DNA of 64,000 nt from Bryoerythrophyllum caledonicum. Its lineage: Eukaryota > Streptophyta > Bryopsida > Pottiales > Pottiaceae. The position numbers and the translations under genes were made by a program. This document shows positions 31,078 to 42,100 of the stretch, piece after piece (position 1 is the first letter of the stretch; each line of letters opens with the position of its first letter). The stretch spans positions 15,506,187 through 15,570,186 of the forward strand of contig OZ020525.1 in NCBI GenBank assembly GCA_963971425.1. Direction: 5' to 3'. The notes below the pieces were generated by a model, which worked only from the letters and a program-made list of their open reading frames with translations, did no database searches and was not told where the DNA came from.

Positions 31078-31260
31078 CACTATAAGAAAACCGTGTTTTA
31101 AGTGGCGTCAAGGTTGCAACGTGTCGTGTTTTCTGAGATGTCAGAGGTTTGTCTGACAACGGCCGCAGTACCTGAAATTTTTTTTGACGTTGCATGAAAC
31201 GTGTTCGTGTTAAAGGCAAAATGCGTTGATGTCACCGTGGACAGACACGTTTTGGAGGAT
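31078..31260 (+). mobile_element. Possible CACTA-type transposon end
   Basis: The copia pol remnant stops abruptly at CACTATAAGAAAACCGTG, which resembles the CACTA...AGAAAA terminal inverted repeats of plant En/Spm-type transposons. I did not find the opposite inverted end in the window, so the extent is a guess. It could be a truncated element. Confidence 0.4.
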
Positions 31261-31690
31261 GCGAGTAACAACTAGTCACGTCTAATTCTTGGAGTGCAAC
31301 ATCATAGAAAACGCGGGAGGTCCACGTTAGCCACTGCATTAATTTTCACTGTGGGATGACTAGAAACCGCTGCCCGGAAGTTTAAAACCTGAGAAAAATG
31401 GGCAACTCTTCTACATAGATGGGGAAAGCTTGTTCGTATGGAAACATTGGCTTTGCTTACATGGGATAAATTATTCTGATGGACTAACAGGAACACATAA
31501 AACTAAAAATTTATTAGTGGCTCAACTTAGATGCACATGTTACATTATACATATATTTAGTATACATAATATTTTTAAGTTGATTAAATATGGGATTACT
31601 TGCTCATTAATTTAAATAATATCATAGAGCATGCTTGTTAATATAGTAATTCTAGTAATTCATTCTTTAAATTCATGAACTTAGTGGCAA
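31260..31690. other. AT-rich DNA, nothing recognised
   Basis: No coding, RNA or repeat feature is supported. Confidence 0.5.
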
Positions 31691-32860
31691 ATGTTTGAGT
31701 GGTTGTTAAAAAATTGCAAAAGTGGGGAAAAATGAAGAAGGTGGAAGTGGACTTTAAGTTTAGGAAAACTAAAAATAGTGTATTAAAAAAAATGGGTAAG
31801 GTTTAGAGGTGTTGGGTTGTTTTAAAAATTTGATGTCAAACATAAATGAGAGCCTATTGCCTTGAAAAAAAAACGGAATGAATGAATGAATTGGTCATGG
31901 GCTTCTCTGAAAATTGCAAGAGTGAATGAAAAAAAAATGGAGAATAAATAAGTAGTCTTTGGTTCAGGAAAAACTCAAAAGAGTGAATAAAAAACATAAG
32001 AAATGGTTGAATTGGTCATCAAATGTTTCTTACATCTGAAGATTGTAAAAAAAATAAAAATGTGTGAGTGCTTATCGGGTGTTTTAAAAATAGAAACCCA
32101 TTGAAGAAATAATTGAGAAACAGTGAAGTGCTCTTCATATGTTTGGAAACTTGGAAGGTTAAAAAAAGTAAAATGGGAATGCATGAGTGATCTTGGGTAG
32201 TTAGAGAAATTGCAAGAGTGACTAGAAAAAATTGGAAAATTAAACAATGGTCTTCTGTTTAGTCAAAACTAAAAAGAGTGAATAAAAAAAATGGAAAATG
32301 GATGAAGTGCTCTTGAAGGGTATCAAAGATTTGAATATTGAAGAATTTTTTTGAAATGTGTAAGTGTTTCTTGGGTATTTTAAATTGCCCCAAATTTGAA
32401 GAAAAAAATGGGAAAATATAAAGTTGCCTTAAGGGGGTTTAGAAGTGAATTAACAAACAAGAAAGGTTGAAGTGATCTTGGTTGAAGTGCTTCTTGGTTG
32501 TTTTACAAGAGAAAAGACTGAAAAAATGGAAAAACCTGAAGTGCTCTTTTGGTGTTTGGAAACTTAGAAGGTTAAAAACAAAATAATGCACATGGATAAA
32601 GTGGTCTTGGGCTGTTATCAAATTTGCAAGACCAAATGACAATTATTGGGAAATTGTCAAGTGGTTTATCGTTTACACAAAACTCAAAACAATGAATAAA
32701 AAGAATGGGCAATGGTTGAATTGCTCATGGGTTTAGGCATAAGTCTCAATATTATATTAAAAAAAGAGAAAGTGTGTAAATGCTCATTGAGTGTTTTAAA
32801 ACTAAAAACATTGAATAAGAAAAGGCAAAGGTTGCGGGGAAAATGGGGTGTTTATAAAGT
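31690..32860. repeat. Degenerate AT-rich tandem array
   Basis: Blocks of roughly 100 bp recur with shared words such as GAGTGAATAAAAAA, AATGGAAAA, AAGTGCTCTT, TTGCAAGAGTGA and GTGTTTTAAAA. Higher-order similarity is seen between about 31900, 32190 and 32600. It is too diverged to fix a period by eye. Minus-strand open frames here are Phe/Ser-rich and are shadows of the repeat. Confidence 0.65.
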
Positions 32861-33324
32861 TGAAATAATAAATGTAAAAGTTCTACATGAGTCTACTTAA
32901 CCGAGGAACATATTTTGCACTTCCTTATGACATTGTTTATTTTCTTTGGCCTAGCCACTTCTTCATAGTTTTTCTTTTCAGTACAAACATCTCAAAACGC
33001 TGATGAATAGAGCTATGTATATTCCTCAATTACAGGTTAGATAAACTTAAGACAGATTCAAAGAGCGGCCAAGGATGCAACGACTTGAAGAGAATAGATA
33101 ACCACACATGTTGTATTAATGGCTTCCCTGCGTTGCAAAATACACCATAATCAATAATATTCAAATCATTCACTTACAACTTGAAATTTGTCAACTACAG
33201 TTGCCGTTACAATTGCCATCATTTAAAACTAGACATCATCAAAGACGTCACCAAATATGTGTATGGAAATGTCACTACAAACATGGAGTATCCAGAATGG
33301 CGTTGCCCATGACATTGGTGTCGA

Positions 33325-33420
33325 CATCCTCAACGGAACTACGTCATCCTCAACGGAACTACATCATCCTCAACGGAACTACATCATCCTCAACAGAACT
33401 ACGTCATCCTCAACAAAATC
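33325..33420. repeat. 20-bp tandem repeat, about 4.8 copies
   Basis: Units starting at 33325, 33345, 33365, 33385 and 33405 read CATCCTCAACGGAACTACGT or close variants; the last is partial. Confidence 0.95.
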
Positions 33421-33994
33421 AAAAATAAAAACAAATAAAATAAAAATAAAAAATAGACAAAATAAATAAATAAATAAATGGGCCTAATAGGCTCTTTGGT
33501 ATAGAAGAACCTCTTTTGACTTCTTTAAAATCTTGTAGTTCAGTGATTCATGTTCACTCTTGAAAGGTACATTTTTTTATGCGGCATGAATTATGAAGCA
33601 CTGTAAACTAACATAGTTTTTGTTTCCCATTAAATTTCATGTCGCTTATAGAGAAATTTTCATAAAACTAGATGAGATTTTGAATGGATGCCCTAAACTT
33701 CATTCATCCATACACTCTGTCTATCCATGGAATATATCATCCAAACTTATTCATCCATTTAATGACGAGAAATAGTCAACTCCATATTAAAGTTTGGTTA
33801 GGTTTGTCCCTAAAATTCAACATTTATTATCATGGGAAGCAATTTCGTAGCCCATTTGTAAGTGAAAAATCACAGAAGACATTTGTAAACCATGGAAATA
33901 GGTTGTGAACTTTTACTTTTTTTAGAAAACGCCAAATTCCATTTATAGAAAATTCATGTAATTAGAATATTCCTGTCCATTTTTATCCTCCCTT

Positions 33995-34037
33995 CTCACT
34001 GCTCACTGCTCACCGCTCACCGCTCACCACTCACTGC
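33995..34037. repeat. 7-bp tandem repeat
   Basis: Six copies of CTCACTG, CTCACCG or CTCACCA in a row. Confidence 0.9.
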
Positions 34038-34039
34038 TC

Positions 34040-36860
34040 GCATTCTAGGGTTGTTGTATTGACATGTGTTCTAACTTTATGGAGGGTTGTAATTTGTGTG
34101 TGATTTAGTAACATTTGAACCATAGGTGTTAGTATGGTTTGGTAGGGGTGGTTTTCATGGAGGGTAGGGTGTTTTATTTGTTTGTTTTATAGATACAAGA
34201 CGTTTATACAATCTATAAAGATGTGTGCAAGTTCATTTACGTATTGTGTAGTGATAATTTGGAGGGTTTTATGGAGGGCCATCATTTCTGCTCTCACAAT
34301 GTTTTGAAGTCCATGTAGTCTTTTGAATGTTCTTATTTATTTGGTGGAGTTATAAATACCACATCCGGCTTTTTGTCTATGCCAGTGCCCTGGACTGGCT
34401 TTTGTTGGTTCTTTGAGGAAACAATCTGTGTGGTAACTACATGCAGCTTTGAATTTTAAGCGGATATAGTCACGATATGTAGGGAGGGGGCGGGTGGTGT
34501 GGTAAGGTGGGTTTGTATTGTGTTGGCATATCTAAGTTGGAACCATTTTTTGTTACAATTCATTGGAGTTTGGAAGGTGTAGGTGGAGCTATTTTTGTAT
34601 ATAGTTGGTATATGTTGAGGTTATATGTTATGGAGGTGAGTGTGGCAAGTTGTTCCAAGGTACCAATATTATTATTTTGATGGTGTATACATAGTATATG
34701 TATGGTAGATGTCTTGAGCCTCGGTTTATTTAATAAGTCGGGTGGTTAAGTGGGTTCTTCATATGGTAATGAGTCTGCCTTGATTAAAGCAATGATGTGA
34801 GAATTTGGAAATGGGCGTAAGTGTGGATTAAAGTTTTGGTACTAGTTATTGTTTGGTGTGATAATTAGAGTGGAAGTAAAGTTTGGGTCATTTTTGGCCA
34901 CAAGACTTGTCGAATGTATTGCTTGTTGTGTTCCTTCTTTATTGTCGGGGTGTGCAACACCATTTCCAATCCATTTGTGGTCAAAGGCATTTTCTAGTGA
35001 GCCAAAGATTTTTCACCTTCTGAAAGGTGAATAGAACTTAGAAAGTTGGATGGAGCATGTGATGGGGGATGAAAAGTACGAGTGTTGGATGTTGAAGGAT
35101 GAAATTAGTGAGTCTAGAATGGGCGTGGGTAATGTGTATTGTACAAGTTTAAGGGGGTCATTTTTGAGATGCAATATTTATATTTTTGGTATAGCTATTT
35201 TGATTTAGTTTCGAATGGTTGGATTATTGGCTCTATGTTTGTGGGAGATTGTAATTTGTGATGGTATTGGTTCCGTAGCCATTGGAGTCTAGTGATGAGT
35301 ATAGTGATTAAATACCTCCCGTAGTCTTCGTATATATGTGAGTGGTCTTCATTAATTTTAATTGTATTGCTTGATGTGAGAATGTCTTTTTTTAGGGCTG
35401 CATTTGGTTGTGTGTGTATTGAGGAGGGGAATGATTATGGATGGAATAACGGTCAAAGGTGATGAAATTCTGTGAGTATGTTACTTAATAAGTCTTAATT
35501 GAGATCCTACGGTCAAAATTGGAAACAATAAATTTTTTGTCCTTTCCTACTCATTGCACTAGAATCAACAATTTGGAAGTATTTTTGTGTGAAATTGTCA
35601 CAATCCTTTATGGTCGAGTGACCTTAAGTGGTCCGGGTACATTAGATGACACGGTAGACTATCCTTGTAATGGCCCAACTTGGAACCTTCTAAGCAGTTT
35701 TTTAGGATGGTGATCATATCTTGACTCTGTGCATGAGCCATTTAAGGTCATGGTGGGCATATGCCTTCAAATAGAAACCTTTTATATGTAACACAAGAGC
35801 TATTCAATATCTGTTGGGTTAACACATTAAGGTCACATCACAATCAACTTTGTACTCTCTATTATTTGGAATTCAAAAAGTCTAGTGAACAAGGTTGGGT
35901 GAAAATGAACTTTGGGCTTTAAACATTTGTTACAAATTCAATAAAAATGCTCTCTTCATGCTGAAAATTGCTTTATTCATGAAAACTAACTACCCATACA
36001 ATCATATTCTCTGACTATTTTTGGCTGGTCCCAAAGTAGGCGATTTTGCTTAAGTTCGCCATTTAAGGTCACTTGACCATAGCGGTGAATGAGAGAATTG
36101 TAGCAAGTTGCAATATTATCTGGGTGAGATTTGTCACAACCAAGTTTTGCATTTGCATGGCATCATGCAATGTATCATGCTAGAACACTCTTGGGCACAA
36201 GTAGATAGGTATGTGCAATTTCTTCATTAATGCAGTGTAAGACTTATATCAAATGCAATTGCCATTCTAATCCAAAATACATATCCTATTCAATCAATGT
36301 TGTCACAACAATACGACTACGACCAATGAAAACCATGATGAGTTAATCAATTACCCAAGTGGTATCCAACCAATAGTTGATAGTCACAACCTATGTCTAG
36401 AAGGTACTAGGTACTTCTTGAATCGTAGAGCAAAACCTCTCCTTATGGGAGGGGTTGGGCTGCATGAAAAGTGGCATGAAAAGTGAGGAGGTAAGACATA
36501 TCCTCATGAGATCAGGTTTCACCCAACCCCTCCTCGTTAGGTCCTTCACTTCCACTGAGGCCCTTATTATAGGGCCTCTTGCTATACACTCACCCCTCCC
36601 ATAAGTTATAATGCCACTACCTTATAACCTCAGCTAACTTATAACCACTTAATACATGAATCCTGGCACCCAAATTCCTGTCAACGAGTAACTGAATTAA
36701 TACATACCGAATGTTACATTGCTTCCACCGGCTGGGATGGTTAACTTCATTGCTCCAGTTCAAGCCTACGCCAGTTCAATAGAATGGTCAATATCATAAA
36801 AAATGAGGAACGAACTATTCTCTGTCTACCTCCCAAATCCGCTCCATGCCGACTCCATCT
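34040..36860. other. AT-rich intergenic DNA
   Basis: No gene is recognised. A stretch at 35500-35590 resembles 50425-50525, which indicates a dispersed repeat. A short palindrome (GAGGCCC...GGGCCTC, about 36557-36578) and an ATAAGTTAT-rich segment near 36600-36650 are also present. Confidence 0.5.
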
Positions 36861-36862
36861 TC

Positions 36863-36885
36863 TAAACCCTAAACCCTAAACCCTG
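36863..36885. repeat. Interstitial telomere-type repeat
   Basis: Three consecutive TAAACCC units of the plant telomere motif, about 85 bp beyond the stop codon of the minus-strand PDCD2 gene. Confidence 0.9.
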
Positions 36886-36970
36886 AACTCGCGCTCTAGC
36901 ATGTTCACGATGTGTCCAGACGTTAATGCAGAGATCATAGGATGATGAACATCATCTCCGCGAGATGTGA

Positions 36971-38239
36971 TCAGGTGACGGCGAGCTGCACCCACGGGAA
37001 CTCCTCCACATAGCCTTCGAAGCTGGAGTCCGATTTGTTGCAAGAAGCAGCGCAAGTGTACACGGCGATGGTGGCCCAGTCGAGCGAGTCGTCGTTCTCC
37101 GTCTCGTTCTGCACCCCCAGGAAGTAGAGGAGCTGCGGCAGGAGCTGGAACTCGAACATGCGCGTGCCTCCGCAATTCTGGCACCGCGGCACGTCGCTGT
37201 CCCCGGGCTGGTCCTTCCGCGAGGGCCACAGCGGCTTCGCGCCCACGGCGCGGCAGTATCGCAATACCTGGTCTGGTGCTCTCGCAAGCCTAGCCTGGAA
37301 CGCGACCCAGTGCTGCTGGTCCAGCGACGACTCCTCGACGTCCTGCATGTCCGTGGCGGAAAATTCCTCGCCGTTCGCGGCTCTGCGCGTCTCGTACTCC
37401 TGCAACAGCTTGCTCTCGGACGGGCCCGAGCTGTCTTCCTCCTCTCCCACGATGAGCTCCATCTCGGGCCAGAGCTTGTCGCTCACGCCTACGGGCTGTT
37501 GCGGGGTCTCGGGAGCGCTGTCTGGTTGCGCGGCCTGTACGGCGCGGCAGAAGGAGTCGTGGCCCGCGCGCCAGTGCGCGAGCTGGTGCGGCCGCGAGCA
37601 GTAGCGTACCTGCTTGCAACCCCCGCACCGGCTTGTGGCCTTCCACGTCCCGCACCAGGTGCACACCGGGACGCCCTTAAGCGTTGGCTCGCTGTCCGCT
37701 CGCGGGGGCTCGTACGAGTAGAAGCGATTCGTCCGCGGGAGCTGCGAGCGGAACACCTTGACGCTCCGGCGCGGGTTCTCCTCTCGCTTCTTGCGCTGGT
37801 GGTGCTGGTCCTGCTGCAAGCACGCCATGTTCGGGCACACGAACAGAAACAAACTCCGGTGGAACACGTCATCGCGATACGCCGCGTCGTCCGCCCCGAT
37901 GGGCGCGTACACCTGCAACAGGAACTGCAGCGGGTTCCCGCAGATCCCACACTGCGTGCTCTCGCCCTCGGGAAGCCTCACAGGATCCAGCCACGCCGCC
38001 ACGCCCCCAACCTTGCACGGGAACTGCTGCCGCGCCAGCCTCCTCGCCTCCTCCACCGGTTGCGCAAACCCTAACGTCACCATCAACTCCTCATCGCTCT
38101 CATCCCCCTCCGAATCCTCCCCCTCAAAACCATCCCTCTCCAAACCCCCCCCCTCAAAACCATCCCTCTCCGAATCCTCCCCATCCCCTAAACTCATCGC
38201 CAACACCGCATTCGAAAGCTCACCATCGCCTTCCGCCAT
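36971..38239 (-). CDS. PDCD2: PDCD2-family MYND zinc-finger protein
   Basis: A complete, intronless gene of 422 residues. PDCD2 proteins are known as chaperones for the small-subunit ribosomal protein uS5 (RPS2) during ribosome assembly. Visible features: an acidic N-terminus with an internal duplication (ERDGFEG twice, residues 25-40); an N-terminal PDCD2 domain with Cys97/Cys100 and Cys135/Cys140; a MYND zinc finger at about residues 193-231 (CTWCG...CGGCKQVRYCS...H...C); and a PDCD2_C domain at about 320-422 with Cys353/Cys356, the MFEFQLLPQLLYFL segment and Cys396/Cys400. The start is the first ATG before the acidic region. GC content is far higher than in the flanks. It lies head-to-head with XPC, separated by about 860 bp between start codons. 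Confidence 0.95.
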   Translation of the reverse strand: MAEGDGELSNAVLAMSLGDGEDSERDGFEGGGLERDGFEGEDSEGDESDEELMVTLGFAQPVEEARRLARQQFPCKVGGVAAWLDPVRLPEGESTQCGICGNPLQFLLQVYAPIGADDAAYRDDVFHRSLFLFVCPNMACLQQDQHHQRKKREENPRRSVKVFRSQLPRTNRFYSYEPPRADSEPTLKGVPVCTWCGTWKATSRCGGCKQVRYCSRPHQLAHWRAGHDSFCRAVQAAQPDSAPETPQQPVGVSDKLWPEMELIVGEEEDSSGPSESKLLQEYETRRAANGEEFSATDMQDVEESSLDQQHWVAFQARLARAPDQVLRYCRAVGAKPLWPSRKDQPGDSDVPRCQNCGGTRMFEFQLLPQLLYFLGVQNETENDDSLDWATIAVYTCAASCNKSDSSFEGYVEEFPWVQLAVT

Positions 38240-39100
38240 CTCAACTCAAACCTCAAATCTCAAATCTCAACTCAACCTCGAGTCTCTATCTCAATTTCGA
38301 AACCTTAACTTGACCTAAAATCTCACATCCCGAATCCTACCTCAAATCTGTAACACAACCCAACCACAAATCTCTACATCTCTACTGTGAAGTACGGTAA
38401 TAACAACCACAAAGGTTTAGAGCTCCGGTTTGAAGCGCAAACCCCTAAGCCCTAAAACCCTGTGGAGTCCAACCGACGAAAGTGGAGTCCAACCGACGAA
38501 AGTCCGACGAACAGAGAAGTCAGTGACAAATCGTCACAAGTTTGCTGCAGATCTTCGGGGCTGTGGAGCTTCGGAGGAAAGCGGTGGAGATGATGAGCCC
38601 GCTTGTGGAGCTTCTTCTTCACGCATCTCGAGCTCTCACTTGGGTGTCTGTGCTTGTCGACCCAGCTGTGTCTTCTCGTGTTGGCAATTGCGTCTGTGGA
38701 GATCAGCAGGTTCTTCTTTGGTGGGAGGTTGTGTAGACTTCATCTCCGGGTATGGACCTTCAGTGTGTCAATGAGGCGAGTTTTGTGTGAGAGAGATGTT
38801 TGGTTTTGAAATGTGATAGGTTCTTTAAATTTTTTTTCTTATGGAGTTTAGGGAAGCAGATAGTGTTTTGAGGGAACTTGGAAAACTGACTCGTTCGAGC
38901 TGCTGCGTACTTTTTGATTGGGGTTATGTTCCTGCGCTTGAGATTGCATTTTCGTATTTGACAAAGAAATCCCTAGGGCGTGAAATTTTGAACTAGTCGC
39001 AGAGGAGATGTGGAATTCCTTCTTCAAGTGATTAGTATCCATTTTCTTTGAGAATTCTACCCAAGTGATTTAATTTTCTTGATGACAAATAGGCTGATTG
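38240..39100. promoter_or_regulatory. Shared promoter/leader region between PDCD2 and XPC
   Basis: This divergent intergenic region contains a telo-box-like sequence (AGCCCTAAAACCCTG, about 38448-38462). Right after it, a 20-bp direct repeat GTGGAGTCCAACCGACGAAA occurs at 38462-38481 and 38482-38501. An open frame from 38430 (114 codons) has no recognised similarity and is probably leader sequence or an upstream frame of XPC. Telo-boxes occur in promoters of plant genes tied to ribosome production and replication; a role here is inferred. Confidence 0.5.
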
Positions 39101-42100
39101 ATGCGGACTCGACAGAGAAAAACAGGTCAGGGCGGAGATTCGGGTGAGTGTGATATCAGCCTGAAGTAGTCTTCATTTGTGACATCAACCTGAACTAGTT
39201 TTCATTTATGACATGGACCTTGGTATTGGCTGTTGTCGATCTCTGACGCTTGGAAAATGGCTCCTACTTTGCAGACTTAGACAACCTCCTCCGAAGCTTG
39301 CATGAAAATGATACTTCAACCCGCGGTGGAGATGGCTCCGCTGCTCCAGGTGTTGTGTGCTTTTCTGCTTTGCAATCAAAGTGAAATATTTGGAAGACAC
39401 TTGCCGTTCTCTCGTTTCGTGTAAGGAAGACTCACTCGTTAGGAATCTTCTCACAGAAACGTTGGCGGATGCGTCTCGCCACACCGTGGACCAGCTGCTG
39501 GACCGGGCCGGATCGAAGCGAAAGAAGCGCCTCGGAGCTGCAAACGAGGCCACTATTGTGAGCCCTAAATTGTGTTTGATTTTGAAGTTGCTGTCATTTT
39601 CATGTGTGGAAAGGTCCAAGTTTGAGATTGGAAACATGAGTTTTTGCGCATTGTACTGTTCTCTAGGACCTCGATTTTCTCGTGTACTTTTCCAATATGT
39701 AAAATGAGAAGGATCCAAAAACCCTATTTCAGCAGGGGTTGCGAGCTTCTCAGAGAAACACCCCAGAGGTCGTGTGTGGGATGCGTGCTCGGACCACTCA
39801 GGAGCTCGAGCTGACACAACAGCATGCTGGACCTAGCACATCTGAGCCTGCAGGCGACAATCTGCCTCAACCATCTGAGAGACAGGTACAGCTTTGAAGT
39901 AATGAAGGATATCTATGAAATTTTTTCTGTGCTCGGGTTTATCAATAATGAAGGTGGTGGAGGGATCGATTTCTATGGTGAAGATGATGTCTTGTACTTC
40001 TGTGAGTGTTTGCTGAGGAGGTTTGAGTGGCGTGGCATTGTTGTTCAGGAAGATAATGACGGCCATGTTCCTACTGAGGAGGAGTTCGATTGGGAAGACG
40101 GAGCTGAAGGAGCTGCTGATGACACGACTCCTTTGAAGGGATGGTCTGGAAAAGTCACCTTCGATGCAGAGGGCAGCCCTGGAGAGGAATCGGAAAAGAA
40201 AGCAAAGAAGTCTCCTCTACGAAGGGCTAACGCCAATGACAAGGTATTGCCAGAATGAAGTATGTGGACTGAAGTGATTCCTTACCAAAACCTGTTGTTT
40301 TTACTCGAGTGGGCTGATGATGTTTAGTGTTCAGGGCTTAGGGTTTCTTCTGGTTCCCATACCCTAAACACTACAGATCTGTTTTCGACCAAGACATTTT
40401 GTATTGACCAGTACTCGTGAATGGTGCGCAGGAATTTGCTGCTCAAGTTCACATGGCACATATACTGTGCTTGCTGGCACGAGGGAGGATAGTAACTCAA
40501 TCAAGTGACGATTCTCTACTTCAGGTTAGTTATGTTTAGCATATGGTCTATGATTTATATTCGGATTTATGTGCAATGTTGTTTTTCAGAATCTGTACTT
40601 ATGAAATCTTTCTACTGGTTTCGACAGGCTTCTCTTATTTCTGTGTTGCCTCCGCGCCTTCTTCCATCTGCTGATATCGACAGAGTGACGATTGGACGTC
40701 TGGAGCATATAGTTAGCTGGGTAAGCGAGTAGGTATCCCATACCAGGAGTTTCTAACTGAAAGGAATCTACGACTGTTTTAGTTCACATGTCAAGTTCGT
40801 TGAAGCTCTCGCATTCTGTTGTTTTAATATGGATGCTTTGTTTTGCAGTTTAAAAACCAATTCCGATTGCTGTTTCCTGACGAAGGGTCGTCAAGGCAGC
40901 GTAATGAGGATGTCGAAGCACTAGATAGTACTCGTTTGGCAGAAGTTCTTCAGAAGCAGTGCGGCTCAGCAGAAGAGGTACAGAAACGATCTCGTGATTC
41001 TTTGATATGTATCGTAGTGATATCATCTCATGTATTATGAAAGTACCAGGTTACCCTCTGTTTCTATCTAGCCATTCTTTCTTAAATCCAAGTAGTAACC
41101 TTTTCAATTCCTGTGTTCAGCTTGCAGCACTCTCTGTTGCACTTTTCCGAGGGCTTGGTTACATTTGTAGGTACGTCTCTTAATGACCTTTCACAGCCGC
41201 TTAGTACACAGGGTATGCTACTTCATGTTGATGACTTTTAATGCCCATCACCGCTGCTTAGTCACATTGACTGGACGCTTAGGAAATATGTACTATTATC
41301 GTTGTCGTGTGAGCTAGATATATTAGACTTTGCGGTGTATTCTGGAACTTCTCAACGTTCACATTTCGGAGAAGATGAAAATTAACTTGCACTTTGACTC
41401 AGATATGTGATGGTGCTGGATGTTGCTTCGGCCAAACCTGATGCCGAAAGTCTAGAAGCGTCACTTGATTGGGAGCCTAATGCTCCATTCCGCCACTCAC
41501 GAATGGGACCCCGGTTTCGGTCTAATCTAAGGCAACAGGTAGCAGAGCTGAGCAAGGTCCTGTCTCGACGTGAGCCTCGAGTGGCGAAAGCCAGTCCTCT
41601 TCCTGTAGATGAGGCGATGACCCCCGGAGAGCCTGGAGGACGGACAGTTGATACTCCTGCCAGAGGGAGGGGCCGAGGTCGCGGCAAAGGCGCAAAACCT
41701 GAGGCCACTCCAGGGAAAAAGGGACAACGGCGCGCAAAAGCAGATGAAGCTGTGACGCATGCTGAGAAGAGCAACTCGAAACGGAAAGGTGACGAAGAGT
41801 TTGAAGCACAACTGGCTATGGCGCTCGCCGCAACTGCAGCAGCTGCCAAAGTGGAGGCCAATGGTGAGAAGGAGGAGAAGTCCCAACCACAGTCTAAAAC
41901 GCTGGAAAAAGGAGGCAAAGGTAACACCAGTGGGTCTTCGTGGTCCTGGAAGATGGGCCCTCTGTTGCACTGGGCAGAAGTCTATTGCGGAGGCGAAGGC
42001 AGCAATGGCAGGTGAGCAACAGCGCATGTGATTTGAGGGAGTGACCTGGAACAAGGTTGTTACTACCTTTTCTTCTGATGAATGGTGGTATTTTCATATA

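Noticed and set aside
33325..33420. CRISPR-like array
   Set aside because: The 20-bp units are directly adjacent with no spacers, and this is plant nuclear DNA.
37310..38074. 254-codon plus-strand frame opposite PDCD2
   Set aside because: It is a shadow of the GC-rich PDCD2 gene. The minus strand has clear MYND and PDCD2_C motifs; this frame has none.
38430..38774. 114-codon frame as the first exon of XPC
   Set aside because: The XPC N-terminus reads MRTRQ at 39101, as in other plants. This frame has no similarity I recognise and is treated as leader sequence.
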